Both the position numbers and the translations under genes were made by a program. A stretch of DNA of 9,324 bases. Source: Campylobacterota bacterium. GTDB taxonomy: Bacteria > Campylobacterota > Campylobacteria > Campylobacterales > JAADDG01. The notes under the pieces were generated by a model. It saw nothing but the letters and a program-made list of their open reading frames with translations. It searched no databases and had not been told where the DNA came from. The stretch spans positions 1-9,324 of the forward strand of contig JAADDG010000103.1 in NCBI GenBank assembly GCA_013154075.1, given 5' to 3'. The first letter of the stretch is position 1; every line of letters starts with the position of its first letter. Shown here piece by piece: positions 1-5,484 of this stretch.

Positions 1-463
1 CTTGAACGAGCAGAGAGTCGCTGTGTCCGTGATAGCATCCCGTAAATTTTATGATGTCGTCTTTTAGTGTGTAGCCTCTTGCGAGTCTTATGGCGCTCAT
101 GACCGCTTCGGTTCCGCTGCTTACGAATCTGACTTTGTCCACTGTATCGAAAAGCTCCACTATCTCTTTGGCAAGTTCGGTCTCTACAAGTGTTGGAGCC
201 CCGAAACTAAGACCTTTTTTGACGGCTTTTATTACCGAGTCCTCTATATCTTTATCACAGTGCCCGAATATCAAAGGTCCCCAGCTTTGAACATAATCGA
301 TATATCTGTTGCCGTCCAAATCGTATAAATAGGATCCTTCCCCTCTATCTATGAATATGGGAGTTCCTCCGACGCTTTTGAAGGCTCTAACGGGAGAGTC
401 TACGCCTCCGGGAATATACTTTTTGGCTTCTTCAAATGCTTCTATGCTTTTTTGGATGTTCAT
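1..463 (-). CDS. hemL: Glutamate-1-semialdehyde 2,1-aminomutase, N-terminal part (3' end outside window)
   Basis: PLP-dependent aminomutase that converts glutamate-1-semialdehyde to 5-aminolevulinate, the precursor of heme and other tetrapyrroles, in the cytosol. The frame opens at the ATG read from 463 and gives 154 codons before the window edge. Recognisable HemL blocks in order: YIPGGVDSPVRAF (about residues 16-28), the DLDGNRYIDYVQSWGPLI region (about 46-63), the GAPTLVETELA segment, VRFVSSGTEAVMSAIRLARG (about 110-129), and KFTGCYHGHSDSLLV near the edge. The Ser-Ser-Gly-Thr-Glu stretch is the usual PLP-phosphate-binding region of the family; the catalytic lysine lies beyond the window. 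The start codon overlaps the stop of the upstream cytochrome gene (ATGA, 460-463), so the two are probably co-transcribed and translationally coupled. Identity is secure from the motifs; only completeness is unknown. Confidence 0.96.
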   Translation of the reverse strand, partial: MNIQKSIEAFEEAKKYIPGGVDSPVRAFKSVGGTPIFIDRGEGSYLYDLDGNRYIDYVQSWGPLIFGHCDKDIEDSVIKAVKKGLSFGAPTLVETELAKEIVELFDTVDKVRFVSSGTEAVMSAIRLARGYTLKDDIIKFTGCYHGHSDSLLVQ

Positions 464-822
464 TTTTGTCCTTTATTTTGGTTTTTTATGTAGTAGTATA
501 GGCTCTCTATCTCTTTTGCCGTAAGAAAATAGGTCGGCATAACCTTGTGCTTTTTTTTGAAACTTTTAAAGAACTCTATTTTTGAAATATTATTGATGGA
601 AGGAGATTTCAGCTCTTTTTTGATTTTTTGTTTGGTAGTTTTATCTTTTATGTAGTATACGGCTATTATTTTGCCTTCTCCTCTCTCTCCGTGGCATTTG
701 TTGCAGCCTATTCCTCTTGGATTTTTGTAAAGCATTTTGGCATACTCTTTATAGCTTATAAAAGAGTCGTCGCCAAATAGAGAAAAAACCGCAAAAATGA
801 GAAAAAGAGAAGCTTTTTTCAT
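460..822 (-). CDS. Small secreted mono-heme c-type cytochrome
   Basis: A 120-residue periplasmic protein. It starts with a short Sec signal peptide (MKK, then a hydrophobic run to about residue 16, cleavage probably near the Gly-Asp-Asp). One heme c attachment motif CNKCH lies at residues 40-44, and the C-terminal VMPTYFLTAKEI block (about 94-105) supplies the likely distal Met ligand (M95). This layout fits a small class I-type cytochrome c carrying electrons in the periplasm; its redox partner is not evident. An open frame reaches back to 861, but the start at 822 is preferred: AAGAGGT lies 6 nt upstream, the signal peptide begins there, and the upstream ATG overlaps a likely -10 element. 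The gene runs directly into hemL with a 4-nt overlap, which pairs a heme protein with a heme-synthesis enzyme. From memory, Campylobacter jejuni has a similar small periplasmic gene beside hemL. Confidence 0.85.
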   Translation of the reverse strand: MKKASLFLIFAVFSLFGDDSFISYKEYAKMLYKNPRGIGCNKCHGERGEGKIIAVYYIKDKTTKQKIKKELKSPSINNISKIEFFKSFKKKHKVMPTYFLTAKEIESLYYYIKNQNKGQK

Positions 823-828
823 ATTTTT

Positions 829-835
829 ACCTCTT
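829..835 (-). promoter_or_regulatory. Ribosome-binding site deciding the cytochrome start
   Basis: AAGAGGT read on the minus strand, 6 nt before the ATG at 822. It favours the 120-residue product over the frame-opening ATG at 861, which has no comparable site in front of it. Confidence 0.7.
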
Positions 836-851
836 ATTTTATAAAAACGAT

Positions 852-860
852 ATGATATCA
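852..860 (-). promoter_or_regulatory. Candidate extended -10 promoter for cytochrome-hemL
   Basis: The minus strand reads TGATATCAT, an extended -10 (TGn plus TATCAT, one mismatch to TATAAT). It would start transcription at roughly 845, leaving a leader of about 20 nt that contains the AAGAGGT site. No convincing -35 box is seen, which is usual for sigma-70 promoters in Campylobacterota. Placement is sensible, but the call rests on one short motif. Confidence 0.4.
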
Positions 861-1085
861 CAATTTTTATTACAATAGAACTAATGATATTGTTTTGGAA
901 ATAACGAAATTTTTATCTATATATAACGATGGAGAGTTGCATAAAAATCCTTTTGCAGTTTATAAAATTTTTGCAATAAGTGTAATAATTATAAGTGAGT
1001 TTAAATTTGATATAATTTATTATACCATTTTACTATTATTTTTTATAACAGTTAAGGAAATATTTTAATTTACTAAGGAAAATAA
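861..1085. other. AT-rich divergent intergenic region
   Basis: This stretch separates the minus-strand cytochrome gene from the plus-strand DraG-family gene. It is very AT-rich, holds no open frame with gene-like features (only a 16-codon ATG frame near 929), and no tRNA or other structured RNA was recognised. It contains the two outward-facing promoter candidates annotated separately, plus TAAGGA at 1074-1079 as the ribosome-binding site of the next gene. Confidence 0.6.
1008..1016 (+). promoter_or_regulatory. Candidate extended -10 promoter for the DraG-family gene
   Basis: TGATATAAT is a perfect extended -10 (TGn-TATAAT), about 70 nt before the TTG start at 1086. No -35 hexamer stands out; the upstream DNA is merely AT-rich, as expected for sigma-70 promoters of this phylum. 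In DNA this AT-rich, chance matches occur, but the extended motif and its position favour a real promoter. Confidence 0.5.
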
Positions 1086-1841
1086 TTGAATAGATCATAT
1101 TCTTCACTATTTGCTCTTTCTATTGGAGACGCTTATGGAGAGCCGTTTGAAAATAGAGGATTATGTGGACATACATTTGATTTTGATTCTCTTCCTAAAG
1201 AAGTAACGGGGAAAATAACCGACGATTCTATAATGGCCGCTTTAGCTTATTTGGTAACTACGGAAAGTGGTATGGATATAGAGACTTTAAAAAAATCATA
1301 TAAAAAGTGGGCCGAGACGGATGGAGCAATACATAATATAGGTATACAAACGGAAGATGCTCTCTTGAATGGAAAGTTGAGAAAGGATGGACAAGGAAAC
1401 GGAGCGTTGATGAGAACCGTTCCTTATGCGTTAAAATTGTATGAATTTGGTTTTTCTAAAGAAGAGATCTATGATTTTATAAAAATGGAGAATGCTATAA
1501 CTCATCCGAATGAAGAAGTTTCAAAATTATCTTTTTTATTTTTCAATATCGCTTTGGATGGCAATTTAAAACCGCTTTATGATCCTTTTTTTGAAGATGT
1601 AGTTGGTAAATTTGAAAAAGGTTACACCGCGTGGATGTATCATTCGGCTTTTATTGTTGTAGAAACCATAAAAAGAAAATTTGATTTTATAAATTCTTTG
1701 AGATATATCGTTTCGCAGGGTGGAGATACGGATACTAACTGCGCTATTTTCGGCGCTATTTATGGGGCAAACAGATATCCCGAGATTGATTTTTATTTGG
1801 ATATTGAAGAAATTAAAAGTAAATATTTGGTTGATAAATAG
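1086..1841 (+). CDS. ADP-ribosylglycohydrolase (DraG) family protein
   Basis: A 251-residue cytosolic hydrolase of the DraG/ARH family, which removes ADP-ribose from modified proteins or related substrates using two divalent metals. Family marks in order: GDAYGEPFE (residues 14-22); TDDS (45-48), giving metal ligands T45, D46 and D47; GNGALMR (104-110); THP (139-141); and GGDTDTN (212-218), giving D214, D216 and T217. All expected metal ligands are present, so it should be active. It is somewhat shorter than the roughly 290 residues of nitrogenase-regulating DraG. The start is TTG: an in-frame TAA at 1074-1076 rules out anything further upstream, and TAAGGA lies 6 nt before it. It stands alone, with no ADP-ribosyltransferase or nif gene in view, so the substrate is unknown. 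Its DNA is clearly more AT-rich than folD downstream, suggesting separate acquisition. Confidence 0.9.
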   Translation: MNRSYSSLFALSIGDAYGEPFENRGLCGHTFDFDSLPKEVTGKITDDSIMAALAYLVTTESGMDIETLKKSYKKWAETDGAIHNIGIQTEDALLNGKLRKDGQGNGALMRTVPYALKLYEFGFSKEEIYDFIKMENAITHPNEEVSKLSFLFFNIALDGNLKPLYDPFFEDVVGKFEKGYTAWMYHSAFIVVETIKRKFDFINSLRYIVSQGGDTDTNCAIFGAIYGANRYPEIDFYLDIEEIKSKYLVDK

Positions 1842-1931
1842 TTTTTGAATTATTTTGTTAAGACTTATTTTATGCTACTCTTTTTTTATAAGTGGCTTGA
1901 AATTTCCTCTTTACCTCTTTTTAAATGAAAA

Positions 1932-1940
1932 TGATATAAT
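1932..1940 (+). promoter_or_regulatory. Candidate extended -10 promoter of the folD-lepB-M50-fliW-proC operon
   Basis: TGATATAAT is a perfect extended -10 placed 51 nt before the folD ATG, and would start transcription near 1947. The DNA just upstream (about 1880-1920) is T-rich with no good -35, matching Campylobacterota sigma-70 promoters. The DraG-folD gap (1842-1991) shows no convincing rho-independent terminator: the only inverted repeat near it (CTTAT at 1864-1868 with ATAAG at 1888-1892) is weak and has its T-run in the loop. Confidence 0.55.
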
Positions 1941-1991
1941 ATCACTCTTTTAGTGTAAACATATATGAATAAAACTCTATAAAGGCAGAGA

Positions 1992-2837
1992 ATGCAGATT
2001 TTGGACGGAAAAGCTCTTTCCGATAAGATAAAAAATAGAATCAAAGAAGAAACGAAAAAGCTTAAAGAAAAAGGAATAGTTCCGGGACTTGCCGTAATTT
2101 TGGTAGGGGATGATCCCGCAAGCCACACTTATGTAAGAATGAAAGAAAAAGCCTGCGAGACTACCGGTATTTACTCCATAGTACACAAGATGCCTTCCGA
2201 TATCAGCGAAGAGAAGATTTTGGAAACTATCAGGATGATAAACAACAATCCCAATATAGACGGTATTTTAGTACAGCTTCCGCTGCCTCCTCAGATAGAT
2301 ACGCAGAAAGTTTTGGAAACGATAGTGCCTGAGAAGGATGTGGACGGTTTTCATCCTTTCAATGTAGGAAAGCTTGTTTTGGGGCTTGACGGTTTCGTGC
2401 CGTGCACTCCCCTTGGAGTTATGAGACTTTTGGAAGAGTATGAGATAGATCCTAAAGGTTTGGATGTTTGTGTAGTGGGAGCGAGCAATATCGTGGGAAA
2501 ACCGATGTTAAATTTGCTTTTAAACGCTTTTGCTACGGTCGATATCTGTCATATTTTTACCAAAGATCTGGCCTTTCATACCAAAAGGGCCGATATGGTG
2601 ATAGTGGGAGTCGGAAAACCCAATCTAATAACCGCCGATATGGTCAAAGAGGGAGCCATCGTTATAGATATAGGAATAAACAGACTTGAAGACGGCAGAC
2701 TTGTAGGAGATGTCGATTTTGAAAACGTAGCTCCCAAAACCTCCTATATCACTCCTGTTCCGGGCGGAGTGGGCCCTATGACTATAGCGATGCTTCTTGA
2801 AAACACTTTGAAAGCTGCCAAAAGAAGGTTAAAATAG
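1992..2837 (+). CDS. folD: Bifunctional methylenetetrahydrofolate dehydrogenase / methenyltetrahydrofolate cyclohydrolase
   Basis: A 281-residue cytosolic enzyme that interconverts 5,10-methylene-, 5,10-methenyl- and 10-formyl-tetrahydrofolate, supplying one-carbon units for purines and initiator tRNA. Full family length. Visible motifs: the YVRMKEKAC active-site block (about 47-55, with Y47 and catalytic K51), GILVQLPLP (91-99), KDVDGFHP (115-122), the dinucleotide-binding GASNIVGKPM (163-172), and TPVPGGVGPMT (254-264). The ATG at 1992 has AAAGG ending 6 nt upstream. The stop codon TAG is followed immediately by the lepB ATG, so the two are co-translated from one mRNA. It is the first gene of a five-gene run. 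From memory, folD-lepB adjacency next to hemL also occurs in Campylobacter jejuni. Confidence 0.98.
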   Translation: MQILDGKALSDKIKNRIKEETKKLKEKGIVPGLAVILVGDDPASHTYVRMKEKACETTGIYSIVHKMPSDISEEKILETIRMINNNPNIDGILVQLPLPPQIDTQKVLETIVPEKDVDGFHPFNVGKLVLGLDGFVPCTPLGVMRLLEEYEIDPKGLDVCVVGASNIVGKPMLNLLLNAFATVDICHIFTKDLAFHTKRADMVIVGVGKPNLITADMVKEGAIVIDIGINRLEDGRLVGDVDFENVAPKTSYITPVPGGVGPMTIAMLLENTLKAAKRRLK

Positions 2838-3632
2838 ATGAAAGAAAAGCTAAAGAAACTTTATGATTTTTCCAATACTTGGACGGGCACGATTATTATC
2901 GTCCTGCTTGTCATCTTTTTCGTCGCACAAGCTTTCGTCATTCCGAGCGGTTCTATGAAAAGAACTCTTTTGATAGGAGATCACCTTTTTGTAAAGAAAT
3001 TCGCTTACGGCATTCCCATACCTCATATTCCTTGGCTTGAGATTCCCGTTTTTCCCGATATTCACGGAAACGGCCATCTAATAGAGGGTAAAAGGCCTCA
3101 AAGAGGCGATATCGTGGTGTTTAGATATCCTGAAAATCCCTCCATTCACTATGTCAAAAGATGTGTAGCGGTGGGGGGCGATATTATAGGGCTTTTGAAT
3201 AAAGATCTCTATCTAAGGCCTCATGAGGGAGACGAATATATCAAAAAGTATTACGATAAAAGAGATATCGTGGAGATAGACGGTAAACTGTGGGTTAAAA
3301 ACCCATACAAAAGACTTTTCCCGGGTATCCAAAACGATCCGAGGATCAAACCAAACGGAATATATCCCGAGCAGATTTTCAATTTTCCTCCCGTTAAGGT
3401 TCCAAAAGATCACTTTTTTATGATGGGAGATAATAGAGATCACTCAAACGACAGCAGATTTTGGGGAACGGTTCCCTACTCTTTGGTAGTGGGCAAACCT
3501 TGGTTTGTCTATTTTTCTTGGGATAGGGACTATAAAATCAGATGGAACAGAATAGGGAGATTTGTGGATACTTTGCAAAAAGATCCGAGATTTATCGATA
3601 AAAACGTATCTTTGGGGGACGTAATAGAATGA
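2838..3632 (+). CDS. lepB: Signal peptidase I
   Basis: A 264-residue inner-membrane serine protease that removes Sec and Tat signal peptides on the outer face of the membrane. It has a short cytosolic N-terminus, one transmembrane segment (about residues 17-35), then the catalytic domain. The nucleophile lies in PSGSM (S39). The general base lies in YVKRCVAVGGD (K107), the Lys that follows Tyr-Val as in E. coli LepB. The box-E motif GDNRDHSNDSRFWG is at 197-210. A single N-terminal membrane anchor and a family insert at about 55-90 and 120-185 are seen. It starts directly after the folD stop with zero spacing, and its own TGA overlaps the next ATG (ATGA, 3629-3632), so translational coupling on both sides is likely. 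Its substrates would include the cytochrome and the large secreted protein in this window. Confidence 0.98.
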   Translation: MKEKLKKLYDFSNTWTGTIIIVLLVIFFVAQAFVIPSGSMKRTLLIGDHLFVKKFAYGIPIPHIPWLEIPVFPDIHGNGHLIEGKRPQRGDIVVFRYPENPSIHYVKRCVAVGGDIIGLLNKDLYLRPHEGDEYIKKYYDKRDIVEIDGKLWVKNPYKRLFPGIQNDPRIKPNGIYPEQIFNFPPVKVPKDHFFMMGDNRDHSNDSRFWGTVPYSLVVGKPWFVYFSWDRDYKIRWNRIGRFVDTLQKDPRFIDKNVSLGDVIE

Positions 3633-4273
3633 ACCCTTTCGATTTAGTCCAGATTGCGGCTATGATTTTGGCCCTGGCCGTGGCTATTATAGGCCATGAG
3701 ATAATGCACGGGCTTGTTGCTTACAAATATGGAGATCCCACCGCTAAGCTTGCCGGCAGACTTAGTATAAATCCGATAGTTCATGTGGATATAGTAGGAA
3801 CCATTATAGTGCCGGCTCTTTTATATTTTTCGCACGCTCCTTTTTTGTTCGGATGGGCCAAACCCGTACCGGTCAATATGCAGGTGGTTATCAATAGAGG
3901 CGGATATATGGCTGCGGTTTGGGTGAGTCTGGCCGGAATCGCTTATAATTTCGCTTTGGCTCTTTTGGCCTCTTTTATTATAGGTTTTTTCCCTGAGGCG
4001 AGAAGTTTGACGGGAGCCTTTTTTGAGTTCTTTTTATATTTTACCGTCGTTTATAATATAGTTTTGGCGGTTTTTAACCTGATGCCGATTCCTCCGCTTG
4101 ACGGCGCCAATGCCGTTATGTATCTTGCTATGAAAATGAGGCTTTTTGGTTTTGCCGATTTTATGAGTAAAATTTTCCCTTACGGGATGATATTTTTGAT
4201 TATCGTTTTGGCTACTCCTTTGTCGGATGTGGTTTTTTATCCCGCTTTTTATTTGATTAAGATTTTGTTGTAG
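3629..4273 (+). CDS. Site-2-protease-like M50 family membrane metalloprotease
   Basis: A 214-residue polytopic membrane protein of the M50 (S2P/SpoIVFB-like) class, which cuts substrates within or near the membrane. The zinc site is HEIMH at residues 23-27 (H23, E24, H27) in the first hydrophobic segment. The third metal-ligand region is NLMPIPPLDGA at 150-160 (D158). The conserved FGWAKPVPVN loop (74-83), typical of the short rhomboid-sized M50 group, lies between. About five to six hydrophobic segments are visible and there is no PDZ domain, so it belongs to the compact subgroup; its substrate is unknown. The start overlaps the lepB stop by 4 nt, so it is probably translated by re-initiation. 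Catalytic residues are intact, so activity is expected; only the biological target cannot be inferred. Confidence 0.93.
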   Translation: MNPFDLVQIAAMILALAVAIIGHEIMHGLVAYKYGDPTAKLAGRLSINPIVHVDIVGTIIVPALLYFSHAPFLFGWAKPVPVNMQVVINRGGYMAAVWVSLAGIAYNFALALLASFIIGFFPEARSLTGAFFEFFLYFTVVYNIVLAVFNLMPIPPLDGANAVMYLAMKMRLFGFADFMSKIFPYGMIFLIIVLATPLSDVVFYPAFYLIKILL

Positions 4274-4281
4274 GTGAATTT

Positions 4282-4674
4282 ATGAAATTTGTTGTAAAAG
4301 AGCCTATTTTGGGTTTTGAGGATATAAAAGAGGTGGAGCTTTCGAAGATAGACGATGTTTTTATGACTCTAAAAGCTTCAAAGCCTCCTAAAGATATCTC
4401 CTTTACGATGGTAAATCCGTTTATTTTAAGAGAATATAATATCGATATTCCTCAAAAATACAAAGAGCTTCTTGAAATAGATGAAAATAGCAATATTTTG
4501 ATTTTAAATAGTATGATTTTAAACTCTCCCATAGAGGAGTCGGAGATCAATTTCATAGCCCCTTTTATTTTCAATGTGGATAAGTCCTTGATGGCTCAAG
4601 TGATTTTGGATAGTGAGAAGTATCCCGATTTCGGGCTTACCGAAAAGATATCGAAATATCTTTCGAAGGATTAA
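4282..4674 (+). CDS. fliW: Flagellar assembly factor FliW
   Basis: A 130-residue cytosolic protein that binds flagellin and, in Campylobacter and Bacillus, also sequesters the RNA-binding regulator CsrA, thereby linking flagellin translation to secretion. Family marks: the N-terminal PILGFEDI (about residues 8-15), the central MVNPFILREYNIDIP (about 43-57), the NSNILILNSMI strand, and AQVILDSEKYPDFGL near the C-terminus (about 105-119). The last closely resembles the Campylobacter FliW ending as I remember it. Length is normal. AGGTG lies just before the ATG, 8 nt after the M50 gene stop. It is followed by proC after 3 nt; from memory fliW-proC adjacency is also found in C. jejuni. No other flagellar gene is in the window, so this one rides in a housekeeping operon. 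Confidence 0.93.
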   Translation: MKFVVKEPILGFEDIKEVELSKIDDVFMTLKASKPPKDISFTMVNPFILREYNIDIPQKYKELLEIDENSNILILNSMILNSPIEESEINFIAPFIFNVDKSLMAQVILDSEKYPDFGLTEKISKYLSKD

Positions 4675-4677
4675 GAT

Positions 4678-5427
4678 ATGAAACTTACGATTATAGGTAC
4701 CGGTAAAATGGCCGAAGCCATTATCGAGGGGATCTATAGAGATATCGATGTTACGGTTGTAGGAAGAGACGAGGGAAAACTTAAATATTTTCAAGATAAG
4801 TTCAACGTAAAAACCAAACCTTTGAGCTATTCAGTGGATATCTCCAATGAGAACGTTTTGCTTGCCATAAAACCTTTTGCTCTAAGAGATGTGGCAAGAA
4901 AGCTAAAAGGTGAGGCTTTGATGCTTCTTTCCATTTTGGCGGGAGTTACGATAGAGAGTTTGAGAGAAAATATCAAATCTCAATATTACATAAGAGCGAT
5001 GCCGAATTTAGCTGCCGCTTACCAAAAATCCATGACGACTTTAACGGGTGACGAGACTTGCAAAAAAGAGGCGGTTTTTATATGTGAGAAGTTCGGAAAG
5101 GCTTTGTGGCTATCAAGCGAAAAGGAGCTTGATATAGCTACGGCGATAGCTGGCAGTGGGCCGGCTTTTTTGGCTTTGGTAGCGGAGAGTATGAGTGACG
5201 GGGGCGTAAACGAGGGGCTTAAGAGAAAAGATAGCGAAATTTTGGTTCAAGGGCTTTTTGAGGGATTTTACGAGCTTTTGAGTCACAAGCATCCCGCCAT
5301 TATCAAAGATGAAGTGATGAGTCCCGGCGGAACTACCGCTGCCGGGGTGGAGGCTTTGGAGAAAAATAAGGTTAGATTTTCTTTCATATCCGCTATCAAA
5401 AGAGCTTATAAAAGGGCTAAAAAGTAA
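4678..5427 (+). CDS. proC: Pyrroline-5-carboxylate reductase
   Basis: A 249-residue cytosolic enzyme that reduces 1-pyrroline-5-carboxylate to proline with NAD(P)H, the last step of proline synthesis. The N-terminal Rossmann fold carries GTGKMAEAI (residues 7-15). The segment LLAIKPFAL (about 61-69) follows, then RAMPNLAAAYQKSMT (106-120) in the substrate and cofactor cleft, GSGPAF (159-164), and MSPGGTTAAGVEALE (214-228), the C-terminal P5C reductase signature. Slightly shorter than the 260-270 residues common in the family but complete. GAAGGA lies 7 nt before the ATG, and the gap to fliW is 3 nt. It is the last gene of the tight run; the end of its coding sequence overlaps the -35 of a candidate sigma-28 promoter. 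No terminator is seen after it. Confidence 0.97.
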   Translation: MKLTIIGTGKMAEAIIEGIYRDIDVTVVGRDEGKLKYFQDKFNVKTKPLSYSVDISNENVLLAIKPFALRDVARKLKGEALMLLSILAGVTIESLRENIKSQYYIRAMPNLAAAYQKSMTTLTGDETCKKEAVFICEKFGKALWLSSEKELDIATAIAGSGPAFLALVAESMSDGGVNEGLKRKDSEILVQGLFEGFYELLSHKHPAIIKDEVMSPGGTTAAGVEALEKNKVRFSFISAIKRAYKRAKK

Positions 5428-5444
5428 TATAAACTTGCCGATAT
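5418..5444 (+). promoter_or_regulatory. Candidate sigma-28 (FliA) promoter
   Basis: TAAA at 5418-5421, then 15 nt, then GCCGATAT at 5437-5444. This matches the enterobacterial FliA consensus TAAA-N15-GCCGATAA at all but the last base and also contains the CGATWT box reported for Campylobacter FliA promoters. The -35 lies in the last codons of proC, and transcription would begin near 5451, about 34 nt before the TTG of the large surface-protein gene. Caution: GCCGATAT also occurs several times inside coding sequence here (for example near 2589, 2635 and 7607) because Ala-Asp-Met/Ile is common, so the match rests on spacing and location. Confidence 0.45.
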
Positions 5445-5481
5445 ATAGAATAGATAAGTTCTAATTCTATATAAAGGCAAG
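5434..5481 (+). promoter_or_regulatory. Inverted repeat sequestering the ribosome-binding site of the large secreted-protein gene
   Basis: Arms TATATAGAAT (5442-5451) and ATTCTATATA (5464-5473) can pair over 10 bp around a 12-nt loop. Outside a 2x2 internal loop, CTTGCC (5434-5439) pairs with GGCAAG (5476-5481), making 16 bp in all. No T-run follows, so it is not a classical terminator. The right arm contains AAAGG (5473-5477), the only well-spaced ribosome-binding site for the TTG at 5485. A transcript reading through from proC could fold and hide it; one starting near 5451 could not form the full stem. The pairing is read directly from the sequence; the regulatory role is inference. Confidence 0.5.
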
Positions 5482-5484
5482 GCT

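Noticed and set aside
90..290. A plus-strand 66-codon frame opposite hemL
   Set aside because: Antisense shadow of hemL, whose conserved motifs occupy the opposite strand.
823..861. Longer cytochrome start at the ATG read from 861
   Set aside because: It would put 13 polar and basic residues in front of a normal signal peptide, has no ribosome-binding site, and overlaps the likely -10 of the promoter.
1860..1897. Possible terminator between the DraG-family gene and folD
   Set aside because: Only short arms (CTTAT/ATAAG) can pair and the T-run is in the loop rather than after the stem.
5434..5481. The inverted repeat after proC as a rho-independent terminator
   Set aside because: The stem is AT-rich in its core, no T-run follows, and the right arm is occupied by the ribosome-binding site of the next gene.
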